Assembly: GCA_004123355.1 (NCBI GenBank)
Contig: SCHM01000001.1
Coordinates: 8,566,193 to 8,630,192, forward strand
Source: Amphirosellinia nigrospora
Lineage: Eukaryota > Ascomycota > Sordariomycetes > Xylariales > Xylariaceae
Direction of reading: 5' to 3'
DNA: 64,000 bases
A model generated the notes under the pieces. That model did not search any database and was not told the origin of the DNA. It worked only from the letters and a program-made list of their open reading frames with translations. Position numbers and translations under genes: made by a program. This document shows positions 35,807-49,269 of the stretch, in pieces (within the stretch, counting starts at the first letter, position 1; each line of letters opens with the position of its first letter).

Positions 35807-38800
35807 AACTAGTAGCTAGCGATTATTGTAGCATCGCTTTTTTTTTTTTTTTTTTGCTTTTTTACTATTAAACTAGCTTAATTTGCTTTATTATTTGCTA
35901 AGCTAAGAGTTTAAGCAGCTTATTATTTTTTTATACTAATTAGCATTAATTTTAAGCTTAGCACCTTATTAAACCTCCCTTATTAAATCTTTTACTTTTA
36001 CGCTAATTAGCACTAATTTGCTTAGATTTTTTTTTTTTTAAATTAAAATCCTTAATGCCCTTTTGCTTTATAACAGCTTTTAAAATACTTAGTTAGTTTA
36101 TTAATTATTTAAGTTTTACGTTATAAATTATTTATATATATTTTATTAATAAACAACGTTTATTTCTGTGATGGATGCAACACAGGCAGAAGGTTCAGAC
36201 ACCTAATTTACCCTATATTGGAAGCTAATATTCTACTTAGGGAAGAAAGGAAGGAAGTACTAGTACATTGACCTGCAGGTGGCAATAAGTATTTGTGGGT
36301 GTGTGCCCCACACCGCCCAGTACTGCCGCCTCACACCGCCTAGCCCAGTACTGCCACACATTCCCTGTGGGGCAGCCACAGTGCAGCCACAGCCCCAGAT
36401 AAGTGGGTCAAAAGAGTGGGGCTGTGACAATTTCGCTAAGCATTTTGCCCTAAAGCTTGTTTATAAAAAAAGATTTAAACTAGATTACTTTTTTTTTTAG
36501 ATCGAGTTTTATAGATTTTTTATTGCTTTTTTTAAGCATTAGCGGAGGATTTAAATTATATACGAAAATAATAATTACTATAATTTTAAGCTTAAGGACT
36601 ATTTCTTTAAACTTAAAGACGATTTTTTTAACCTAAATAATTTCTTAGATTTAAATAATTTCTTTAACTTTTTATATATTTTTTAGCTAAACTTGCCAGA
36701 ATTTCTAGAATTATAAGTTTCCTTAGAATTATAAGTTTCTTTAAAATTAAAAGTTACTTTATATTAACCTATTGCGCACTTTCTTTAACTTATAAAGTAA
36801 TTATTATTAGGACCATTATACTTTAAAGATTTAACTATTAAACTATAGTAATTATATGTTATTCTTTAAGCTTTTTTAGTTTTTTTAAAACTTAAGATTT
36901 ACTTAAAAGTTAGCTAAATTATAACTTTTTTTAGCTTTATTTAAGATTTATTAGCTTTATTTTAACTTCCCGCTAGTTTTTTTTAAAACTTATTAGTTTT
37001 ATTTTAATTTTTTATTAATCTTTTTTAAAACTTAAAGCTTAACAATAAATAACTTATTTACTATAAAAAAAGTTTAGCGCTTTATTTAAGACATAATATA
37101 AAGCTAAAATTATAATATAGCTATGCTATTTGCAGCAGCTACTAAACGTTTTATATTATTTATAATATTTAAATCGGCAAACGTAAGGTATTTTAACCCT
37201 AGTACTAAAGACCTTATAGTAGTAAGATTTATTATAAATAAAAAAATTATTAAATATATAAACATTTTCGTTTTTATAAATCGTTTTAAATATTTTACGA
37301 TTTAATATTTTAACTTAAAAATCCGTAAAATTTAAACTTAATATTTATTTAATATAGTTTATTTAGTATTTAAATATTTTTTAATATAAATCGATAGCTA
37401 TTTAAAATAGCTATAGTTAATATTATTAATAATAAGTTTATAAAAAGATTTAAGCTATTATAGTTTTTACGATAAGCTAACTTTAAAAATATAAATTTAT
37501 TTTAAAAATATTTATAAAAGTTAAGATATTTTCGGCTTTATTTAATATGTTATTTATAATATTAAAAAATATAACTAAAGTAATTTTAACTAGCTAAAAA
37601 TTATTTTCGAAACTTTTAATAAAGATATTTAAAGCTAGTTTATAGTATTTAACGTAAAAATAATAATTAATATATTTATCTCGTAAATATATAATATAAA
37701 AAAGTATTAAAAAAATAGCTAAAAATAAGCTTATATTATTCCGAACTTTTTAAAATAATATTTTTTTTTTTTTTTTACTATATAATAAACGTTTTCTTTA
37801 AACTAAAATTAATATTCTTTAATATATATAATAGTTTTATAAATATAATAACTATAGTAAAAGTTTTTATTTATATGCTTAAAATCGTTAGTATTTATTA
37901 ATAAAGATTTTTTTTAAAAAATCTTTAATAATAATAAAGATACCTTTAAAGTATAAGTTATAAAAATTTATAGGATTATTAAAGCTATTAAGGTTATATT
38001 TTAGCTAATAATTTTTGTAGATAAACTAGAACTAATAGCTTTTAGCAGTTTAAAATTTAATATTATTTAAGCGTAAACTGCTTATACTGCCACCTAAAGG
38101 CCTAGTTTAGCAATAATAATAATAATAGCTAACTAAAGCATATTATAATAAAAAACTTCCCTAATATTTTAAACGACTATTTAATTAGTAAGTTAAACAA
38201 TACGAGCAAAATAACGAAGCTCCGCTTTAAAATTTCGGCTAAAAAAACTTTGCGGCTTTAAGCTCCGAAAATACTTAATAACTTAAAAAAAAATCGTTTT
38301 ATTAACTACTTTTAATAAATAATACAAAAAAAAAGTATTTTATTATAGTTTTTTATAGCTTAGTAGTAAAAAAATTAAATATAAGTACTAAAAATATTAT
38401 TTTAAATTCTTAAGTAATAATAAGCTATATAAACATTTTAAATAGCAGCATAAAAAAAAAATAAAATATATAATTTTATATTTAGACCTATATATTTGTA
38501 CGATTTTATACTATACTAAAAATTTTCCGCTATAAAAATCTTTTTAATTTTGCTTAATATTATTTAATTAACGTAGTATTTACGGGAATAAGCTTAAAAT
38601 ATAGCTTCCGATTTTATAAGTATTTAAAATTTTATATTATTTTTAATTTAAAAAAGCTAAGTTTTTAATATAATATTTATAAAAATATAAAATATTCTAA
38701 AACTTTCGGAAATAAAAATAAATTAAAACTAACTATTTAAATATTTAATAGCGTACTTAAGCAATACTTATTACTTTTAAAAAAATAAGTTTAAACTATT

Positions 38801-41800
38801 ATATTATAGCCGACTATATTATTTTATTTATATACTTTTAAAGCAAAAACGCTTTAAATAATACTAAATTAGCTATAGTTTATTTTAAGCGCAAAGTTAT
38901 TATTATAAATAATCTACGGGCTAATATATTAATTAGTACAAATATTTTTTAGCTTAAATAGGTTAATATTTTTATATCGAAATAAATAGCTATTATTAAT
39001 ATTTATAAAGTAGTTATTTTTATAAATATTATATTTAAAAGCAAAGCTTAAAAAGTATTAGTTTAAATTATAAGTCTAACTTTTATAAAATTATAAAACT
39101 ATACTACGATTTTAATATATTACTAAGCTAAAAATTATAACAAAAACCTTTTTTTCGAACTAGCTAAAATAAAACTTAATATTTTTGCAATATTTATTAC
39201 GTTAAATATAAAAAAAATTCTAGTTTATAATAATATTAATACAAATATTTATATACTTAAAAGTTAAATCGTTAAATATTTTATAATAGTTAACCCTAAC
39301 TATATAATATATTACGTTAAAAATAATAACGCTATAGCAGCTAAACTTATAGTCTATAAACTACCCTGTTTTATAAATAATCTATAGCGCTTAAATATAG
39401 TTTTTATATACGCCCCGGGAAAAATAATAAAATACCCGATTATAAAAGTTAATATTTATAATAACCTTAAAATTATAGCTTTAATTTTCCCGTTGCTAAA
39501 TAAATTCGAAATAGTTTTCTAGAACATAAAATTCGTCGATATATTTAAAAAAAAAAAAATATAAATTATCCTAAAAAATAATTAGCAAAAAATATACTTA
39601 AGTATTATTAAGTTTACTTACTATATAAAGATTTATAACAAATAATATAATTAAACAAGCTAATAAAAACAAGAAAAATTTATTATACTAAAAAACAAGT
39701 CTTGTTTTTTTTCTTATTTTCGTAATATAAAAAATAATATTTTAACTTATAAGTTTTTTTAAAAAAAAAACGGATAATTATAAACATTAAACTAAGCAAT
39801 AAAATTCTTTAAAAATATATACGCTATAAAAACTTAAAATAAAATTTTTAAATATATAGCTAATAAAAACTACTAAACTATCCTTAACGCTATTATTTTT
39901 TACTATTAATAACGTATATATTATAACTTTTAATAAATATTTATAATTATAATTTATAAAAGTTAATTTATTTTTATTTATATAGTTATAAAATATAAAA
40001 ATAATAATGTTTACGTTTAATAACAAATAAATTATATGCTTAAAAATATAACGGCCCGTTTATACTATAATAATATTATTATAACTTTGATTATATTATT
40101 TAAGTATATTTAATATTTTAAAAAAGTATTTATTATTTTTTACGACTAAAATATTAATATTAAGCTGTCGAAAAATCATATTGCTTTTTTAAGTATAATA
40201 ATATTTAGTTATTTCGTAAATTTATTTAATATAACTACTATAGCGGAAAAACTAAAAGCTATCTAAAAACTTAAGTTCTTTAAAATACTATATAACTTTA
40301 AAATTTTTATAAAGCTTATTATATAGTTTAAATATTTAATATTATAATATAATATATTAATTAAGCTATTTTAAAATAGGAAAACTAAGCTTTTTAAACG
40401 GGCTTACTCCGGAAATTTGTTTAAACAAAGTAAAAATTCTTAAAAGATATAAGCTACTTTTATAGCATTTATTTATCTTATTTAGGCAAAAAAAAACGCG
40501 TTTATTTAAATTAAAGAGTTTTTTTTGCGAATATTTTATTAGTATTTTATTTATTTATATAGCAACTATTCGCGGATTTTAATATATTATTTAAAAATAT
40601 TAGTATTAAAATCTATTATATTAAAAAAACATTATCTTAAAATTAATAAAAAATAATATTATTATAGATTATTTATTAAAATATGCAATTTAAACAATTA
40701 TTTTTTATTTAAACTTTTACTAAATTTAAAATTAAATACTAGCTAATAAAAATAAAACTTTATAAATTCGTTTAGCTTTTAAAAAACTAAACAATAGTTT
40801 AATATAATAAAAATAATATTAATTATTTTTATTAATTATATAAAAATTTTAGGATTATATAGCAAAAGCTTAAATATTATTAATATAATAGCTATAAATA
40901 ATATTAATCAGAAAATCGTATATATATTTAAATTTATTAGCTAATTTATTTTTAAAATATTTTAAGCTTAAGAAAAAATATATAGTACCGGATATACTAA
41001 ATAGATTACTTTATAAAGCTAACTTTGTTAACCTTTAGTTTAATAACCCTAAAAGTTTCGATTAGCTTTTTAATAAGCGTAAAAAATATTAAATAATATA
41101 TTGGATTTATTAATAAGTTATATTGTTTTTACTAGCTAATATTTTCGACTTTAAGGATAGTTTTAACCTTAATTTTAAGAATAGTTTTAATTCTAATTTT
41201 AAAAAGCATGATTTTAACGTTTTATTAGGCGATAAGTTATAAAGTTTAGCTTTTATTTATATAAACCCCGATTTTAAAATATAATTATAAAAAAAATATT
41301 TAAAAGATTTATATTTTTAGAGAATATTCGAAACTTTAAAGCAAAAAATAATAATTACGCCAGAAAACAAAGTAATAATTTTTTTTTATTTTAAAAAATT
41401 AATTTTTTAAGCTAGGTTTAAAACTATAGCTAATAAACTATATATTTTTAGAACTTATATTTTAAAAATAAAAAATATTCTATAAACTAAGTTATATTAG
41501 CTATAAAAAACTAATATATTTATTATAAATATTTTATATATATAAAAAGCTTAAAAAAAAAAAATTTATTAATAGCTACTTTTAATATAAAATATTTTAG
41601 CCCTAATATTATAAACTATATAAAAGCTTATAGCTTATTTTATTATTATTATATTTATATTATTAAGTTATAATAAATTTTTTTTTAGCTTTGTTAGTAT
41701 TAAATATAATTATTATAATATAGCTATAATAATAGTTTATAAACTTTTTAAAAAAATATAAATTATTTTTAAACGTAAAAACTAAATAGTAAAACAATAA

Positions 41801-42870
41801 AAATAATATATATTAAGCAGCTATTAACGGCTAATTAAAAATTCTCCGAATTATAATTTTTAATAAAAACTTGAAATTTTTAAGCGCTATATAATAAACT
41901 ATATAAAAATATTTTAAAACTAAGCTTTTATATATAACTATTTATTATTTATAAGCTAATAAATAATTTAAAATTATAGTTTAAATAGTTTAGTCGGTAT
42001 TATATTACTATATATATATATTCGAAAACTTTTCGGAATAAAAAAATATAGTACTTTATTTATAGTTTAAGCATAATAATATAAAAATAAAACAATAAAA
42101 TTTAGCCTTAATAAGTTAGCCCGAAGTTTTATTTTAACTAAAATTATTAATATTATTTTTAAAAAATCCTTTAAACTTAAAAAATACTAGTTTATATTAT
42201 TATTTATTATACGTATTTAAGCTTTAAATTATTATTTTAATATTTATAACTATAAAATATTATTATAATAAAAACTACTAGCTTAAATTTTTTTAAATTA
42301 AAAATAAAATATTATTATAATTATATAAAAGCTATAAAATTAATACGAATATAAGTTAAAAAATAGCTTAAAAATATATAGGTTTTTTTACGTTATAAAA
42401 AAAATTAGTATATTAGCTTATAAACTTAACTTTAAAAATTATAATATTTAAATTAATAATATTATTTTAGTAGATTATTTTAAACTAATAGTATTATTAA
42501 ACTTTTACGCTCGCGTATTATTATTTATTAGACTTATTTGCGCTATAGATTATTTATAAAATTTTTTTTAAAGCTAAAGTTATAAAAAAAAAAAAAACGT
42601 AGTATTTTATAAAACGTTAACTTAAGTTAAGAATTTAACGAATAGCTAATACGTAAGCAATTTAGCTTAAACTCCCGCTTTATAAACGAATTTATAGTAA
42701 GAAGCAGGAAGTTGGGGTAATTAGCACGAATTAAAAAATTAGAAAGGTTAAAAGTTAAAATTAGCTTAGAAGTAATAAGGTCGGAATAATTAGCTTAAAT
42801 TCGGAAATTCAGATATATATTTAGTATAGCTACAGAAACGTAACATTTTCCTTTTCTTTTAAGGGCAGGT
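35807..42870. other. Internal region of element A, RIP-converted
   Basis: About 7 kb, extremely A+T rich apart from the solo LTR at 36.2 kb. CpA and TpG are almost absent while TpA is very frequent and CpG partly survives, the signature of CpA-targeted RIP. No coding frame is usable. The last 200 bp before the 3' LTR fragment regain Gs and Cs. Confidence 0.8.
36167..36429. mobile_element. Clean 263-bp solo LTR inserted in element A
   Basis: A GC-normal island inside RIP-converted DNA. It starts TGTGATGG, ends CTGTGACA (TG...CA, TGT...ACA), and is flanked by an exact 5-bp duplication ATTTC (36162-36166 and 36430-36434). No internal coding part is present, so it is a solo LTR, or a very short LTR-like element. 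It contains a twice-repeated CCCAGTACTGCC piece. It escaped RIP, either because it came after A was converted or because it is shorter than the duplication length RIP needs. It has no coding content to be whole or broken. Confidence 0.8.
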
Positions 42871-42892
42871 TGTGGCAATACTACCTGGCAAT
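42871..42892. repeat. First piece of the element A 3' LTR, ending at the B insertion
   Basis: Starts TGTGGCAATACTACC like the 5' LTR and ends with GCAAT, the sequence duplicated by the insertion of B. The rest of this LTR resumes at 57677 with a second GCAAT. Confidence 0.85.
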
Positions 42893-43093
42893 TGTTAGAT
42901 TACGCACTAACTGGTGATCTACCTATATATTACTAAATAGATTACCCGGTTGCTTATTTAATATATATAGTAGTACGCCAGGGCTTAACTAGTAGCTAGT
43001 GCTCCCGTTAGGTATTTTGTACTAAAAATGCCTTAATTAAGCTTAGTAGCGATATATAAATAGATTAATATATATATATTATTAAATCTAATA
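42893..43093. repeat. 5' LTR of element B (201 bp)
   Basis: Direct repeat of 57476-57676 at equal length. The outer half (next to A) is comparatively clean; the inner half is RIP-converted. Confidence 0.9.
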
Positions 43094-46000
43094 ATTAAAA
43101 ATTTTATTATAATCTTTATATTTTATTAAGAAATAAAGCTATAAAAACATATACTAAAAAATTATTACTATGTTTATATTAACTGCTACGATTTTTAACT
43201 CGCTAAAATTTTTTACTATAAAAATAGGACTTTATAGCGTTTATAATTTTAAAGGATTTTTAGGAATACTTATAACTAAAAAAAACATAATCTTTTTAGC
43301 CTACAAAACTAAGCGTACCGAATATATTTAACTTTTTTATATTTATAAATATCGATCTAACGATTATTATACTGATAAATTTAACAGTAAACGGACGAAC
43401 TTTATATATTAATATTAATAATACTATAATATTGCTTTAAAACAATATAATATTTACCGAAATAAAATTATTAAGCTTTTTAAATAAATATAAAAAATAA
43501 TAAATTTAAACTATAAGTTAACTTATATAAAAGCTTATTAAACTTTTAATTAATAGTATAATAATTTAAAAAAGTTTAGCGAAATAATAAGCTAAGTTTT
43601 TAAATATAAATATTATAGCAAATATAAAATATTTATTAATTTTATAGCAAAAAAACTTATTAAAAACTTCGCTAAATAAACTAATAAATAATTAAATAAA
43701 ATTATTAAAGCAAATATTAAAAAATTAAATATTGCTAAATTATTTAAGCTTATAATTAACCTAAAAAAGCTTTATATAATATTAATTTTTTTAAGCTATA
43801 TTATTAAAAGAAATTTATAATAGTAAAATTTTAAACAATACTTTAAATTATTAAACAATAGTTATTAAGCTTTAATATAAAGCTTTTATACTAAATATAA
43901 TATAAATATTTATAAAAATCGTTAAAAAAAAAGCTTTTACTACTTACGAAACTAATAAGCAAAAAAATATAAAAATTATTTAGTTTATTCTAATAAAAAT
44001 TAATTTAAGCAAACTTATTAAAAACGAAAAGCATACTTTTAAATAGTTTAAAATTAACTAAATAGCTAATATAACAATTTAAAAAAAACTCTTTAAGTAC
44101 TTTTATAAAACGTTTTAAAGCAAATATACGAACTAAAGCTAAAAAAAAAAACCTTAATATAACAAACTATATAGTTTATTATAAAAAATATTTAATTACA
44201 AGCTATTAGTTTATTTTTTTAAAGCTTTGCTTTAAAGATTTTAAAACTAGTATTTATTTTAAATATATTATTCGTATATAAATAACTATTAAAAATAGCG
44301 TTAAAAAAGTAATAAAACGTACTAAAAACTAATAAAAAAAAAACGCGTTAAATTTAATAATTAACTTATAAATTAATATAAAAATTAACTCGTATAGCTA
44401 TTAATAATATATATTACAAGCTTATTTATAGTTAATAAAAAGCTTGCTAAATTATATATATTATATAATTACGCTATAATAAACTTTAAGTTTAATATAT
44501 ATATTTTTAACTAAATAGGTTGTTTTTAAACTTTAAAAATATTAACTTAAAAAATATAATATTAGCTAACGATAGCGCGATTAAAATATATAGCTATAAA
44601 AAATTAATATTAAAATATAAAGACTAAAAACTTATAATTTATAAGCTTTATAATATAGCTTTTTGCCTTAATATAGCTATTAACTTTGTTTCGCTATAAG
44701 TTTTTAATTATAAAAGCATTTATTAAAAAAATAAACTTAATTTAAATTTTTTAAAATACTAATAAAAAAGCTTTTATATTTATTAACCCGAATATATAAA
44801 TAATTTATTATAAAGCATTTTTTAATACGCTTAATAAAGCATGCTTTTTATACTTAAAAAAACTTTTTAAACTTTTATATAAAGCGTTTTTAGTTATAAA
44901 CTAATATATATAATAGTATTAACGCTTAAAATATATAGTCTTAAACTATTAAAATAATTATTAATATATACTAAAAAAATAACAATTATTTTCGAAAAAA
45001 CAATAAATTAAAACTATAAAGTATATTAACTATAGTTTTATAAAAGCTTACCGGAAAATAGTATATAAAAAGTTTAATTTAAAATTTTTAAAGCTAATAC
45101 TTAGCTAGCAATCGATTTTTATAAATTTAATAACCTTAATATAAAAAATAATCGCTTATAAAAAATAATATTAATTATTAATAAATACTTAAATATATGT
45201 AGGACTATTATATTAATAATAAACGCGCTAGCACTATATAAGCAGCTTTTAAAAACTATATATATTATATTTAGCTTTATTATAAAAATAATATAACTAT
45301 AATAAAATATAATAATAAGCTAATAAATACTACAAATAAAACTATTTAGCTAGTAAAACTTATATAAAATATTTATAGCATTAAATTCGCGATTTTTTTA
45401 TTATATATTTAAAATTTTAATAAAGAATAAAACAAATTAAAGCTATTATTAAATAATAAATAAGCTTAATAAAAAGTAAATATAAGCTTTTTGTTTTTTT
45501 ATAGCTTAAAATAATTTATACTATAATATATTTATATAACCGAACTTTTATTATATTAATAGCTAAAAAGCTTTTTATAAAAAGTTCTATTTATATTTTA
45601 ATAATTTATAAAGCTATATAAGCTTTAAATAAACCCCGAATATTTTATATTTAGTAGTATATAAATATATAGCTTTTATTATAACTATTATTATAAAACG
45701 TAAAAAAAAAAGCATAAAAAACTCGACTTTAAAGCTTAAATAAAGTATTTAATAGGATATTAGTTTTTTAATACTTATTAAATCTAGTTATTATATAAAA
45801 ATAAAATAATCGTTATAAAAAATATTATTTTTAACGAAAACGAGTTTTTTAATAGTAATAAAAATAAGTTTAAAAATAATCTTTTAAAAATAAGCTAAAG
45901 AAATTATAAAAAACTTATTAACTAGATTAATTATTAAAATATAGCTAAAATAATAACTAACGTTTTTTATAAATAAAAAAATAACGAACTAAAAAATTTA

Positions 46001-46455
46001 TTACTAAAAAATTCTATTAAACTATTAAATTAAACCGAATAAAAAGTTAATCTAAGTAATAATAAGCTTATAAAAAACGATTTAAAAAATTATATACTAA
46101 AAGATTATTTATATATTAATTTAGAATTTTTTTTAGTATATTTATACTATTAAAATTATTAAAAGCTACGTTATTTAGCTTAGCTATAATATAATTAAAA
46201 CTTATTAATTTAAATATAAATTACGATTAATTTAGCTATTTATATTAAAATTAAAATAAGCTTATATTTTTAAATTAATTTATTAAACTATAAACTATAT
46301 ATTTTAATATAGCTTGATTATATAGGTTATTTATTATAAATAAAAAAATAACTATTAAAATATAAAAAGCTAAACTATTAAAAAGCTTTTTTAAATATTA
46401 TAATATTTAAGTTTAAATATTAAATATAAAAAAAATAATATTAATTTATAAAAAA

Positions 46456-46730
46456 ATGCTTTTATAAAAGCTTACGATTTATTATTTATTTAATCGTAAA
46501 TATTAAATATTAACGGAAGCTTTAAATAAAACAAAAAAAAAATATTTTTATAAAAGTTTACTATTATTATTTATTTAATTATAAATATTAAATATTAATA
46601 AAAGCTTTAAATAAAACGAAAAAAAAAATGTTTTTATAAAAGCTTATTATTTATTATTTATTTATTATAAGTACTAATATTAATAAAAGCTTTAAATAAA
46701 AAAAAAAAAAAATGTTTTTATAAAAGCTTA
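46456..46730. repeat. Tandem repeat in element B, units of 86, 86 and 84 bp plus a partial unit
   Basis: Units start at 46456, 46542, 46628 and 46712. Each begins with an ATG/ATA-TTTTTATAAAAGC piece and carries TTATTATTTATTTA and AAGCTTTAAATAAAA. Three full copies and about 20 bp of a fourth. The first unit keeps more C and G than the others. Confidence 0.8.
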
Positions 46731-48648
46731 TAAACTAAATAAAAAAGAATTTTTTAAACTAGTAATAAATTATTTTAAACTTATTTATAAAAACTATTAT
46801 TTTAAAAAAAACGTATATATTATTAAAATTTTTTTTTATTTCCGAAATAATATAAAAAGCTTAATTTATATTTATTAAGAAATTATTTTAAGCAAATAAA
46901 ATATATTTATTTATAAAGCTACTAAAAAATAAAAACTTAAAAAAAAATGCTTAAAAGTTTAATTTTAAATAAATTAGTTTTTAATTATATATAATATATA
47001 TATATAAATTCGATAAATATAAATATTATAAATATAAAACCCGGCTAATAGTACGTAAAAATTAAAAACTAAGCTATAATAAAAAGGATATTTATATAAG
47101 TATTTTAGCAAAAAAATCGTTTAAAACTTTAATAATAATTATTATTAAATTTAATTTCGAATTTAAATAATATATATTATATAATATACCTTTATTAACG
47201 TAAAACTTATTAAAAAAGTTTATATATATATATTTTTTTTAGCTATAAAAATAAATATTATAGTTAAACTATTATAAACTTTTTATAGCTTATAAAAGTT
47301 TTTTTTATTAGTAAAAAAAACTTTCGAAATTATTAAATAAAATTAGTTTTAAACTAATTTTTATAACTTTACTATTTTTTAAAAAGTAAAATATTTATTT
47401 TTGTTTACGTTATAATAATATATTATATATATACTTTTAAAAGCTTTAAATTAGTTAATATAGCGATTATTATATTAAAATCCTAATATAAATCTAAAAG
47501 TAAAAATTTATAATAGTTTTTAAAAATAAAAATAATCTAAAATAAGCAAAAATAACTACTATAGTTATTTTAAGCTTTTTATATTAAAAAAATCGTTAAG
47601 CTTTAAAATATAAACAATATATATATTATTATTTTAATAAAAACGGGTAAACTATTTTTATATAAAAAAATAGTTTTATTTTTAAGCATATAATAATATT
47701 AATAAAAAATAAGTTCGATTTTATATATAGCTATTATTATACGCTTAAATATAACGTTTATTATTTTTAAGCTATTATAGTTTAATTATAACTTTTTTTC
47801 TAAATATTATAAAACTATAAATAAAATATTTTTATATTTATTGCTTATATAGTATTATATTTAATTTAATAATAAAAATAACTTTATAATAATTAATAAT
47901 ATATTATTTACTAATAATATTATTAATAAAAAAAGCTTTTAAGTTTATATTATAAAGCTTTTTAGTAAAATTATAAGCTAAAAAACTAATAAATAAAATA
48001 TAGTTATAACGTTTATTATAAAAGCTAAATTATTAGCGCTAGCTTAAACTACTAAAAAACTATATATATTAATAAACTTATTACCGAGAGCTTAATATAA
48101 CTTTATATTTATAATATATTTAAATTTAATATAATAATTAATAAACTATAAAATTAATTATTAAAAAATTAGTTTTTTATATATTAAGCTATATATTAAT
48201 ATTTATAATTACTAGTTATATTAAAAGGTTAAAAATAAAACTTTAATAATAGTATATATATTTATTAGCGAAATAATCGTTAATAACTTTATTAAAACCT
48301 TATTTATTTAATAATAAATAATATTTTTCTAACAATTAAAGCTAGTTAAACTATTTATTAAGCTAGTAGTACTAGCAAGCTAATTATTTACGTTAAAAAA
48401 AATCAAAAACTAATTAATAAGCAGAAAATTAGCCGAATAAACTATTAATTAATTATATTTTATTTTTTATTTACTAAATATTAAAATTTAAATTATAAGC
48501 GTTTATAATATAAATAAAAAAATTAATTAATTTTTATTTAAAGTTTAAAAGCTATTATATATAATTTAAAAAAAAAAAAAAAAAAAATAACTGCTTAAAA
48601 AGCCCGCGATTTTATTACTTAAGTAGCTAGAGCTTAATCCTAACCGGC

Positions 48649-48652
<4 letters not shown>

Positions 48653-48737
<85 letters not shown>
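48653..48737. repeat. 85-base T tract flanked by CTTAC direct repeats
   Basis: An unbroken run of 85 T between CTTAC at 48648-48652 and CTTAC at 48738-48742. A 20-base A tract lies at 48568-48587. The flanks (about 48595-48870) keep far more C and G than the rest of B. Confidence 0.85.
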
Positions 48738-49022
48738 CTTACTGCTCCAAAAAGCTTTAATAAAGTACGTACTATAGTATATAAAGCAGCAAGCCGGCGT
48801 ATAAGCTCGGCAGAAAAACGTATAGTAAAAATAGTAATAATAATAATAGCACGTTTAATTAAAATATTATATAAAGCGCAAAAAGCTTATTTAATATTTT
48901 TAAAACTAATTACTATTAAATAAACTATTAATTATTAAAATAAAAATTATTTATAGCTTTTTATAAATATATTTAAAAATATAACGCTAATATATATTTT
49001 TATTAATTATTTTTATTATAAT

Positions 49023-49269
49023 TGTAGTATTATTTACGTACGGAGTTAATATATCGGTATTAATTACGTACGATAGCTAATTATTAATTGCAATATTAGT
49101 TATTCGTATAATAAAATTAGGCTAATATATCCGCCTAATTCGGTTGTACGATATACCGTAGTAAAATTTTTTCGTATAAAAAATTCTTTGCATAAAAGCC
49201 TAGCTTTTATATAAATAGTTAAAAAAAATAAATTAATATATATAAATATTTATTTTATTTATTATTATA
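49023..49269. repeat. 5' LTR of element C (247 bp)
   Basis: Direct repeat of 56137-56383. Shared clean words include ATATATCGGTATTAA and ATAAAAGCCTAGCTTT. Confidence 0.85.
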
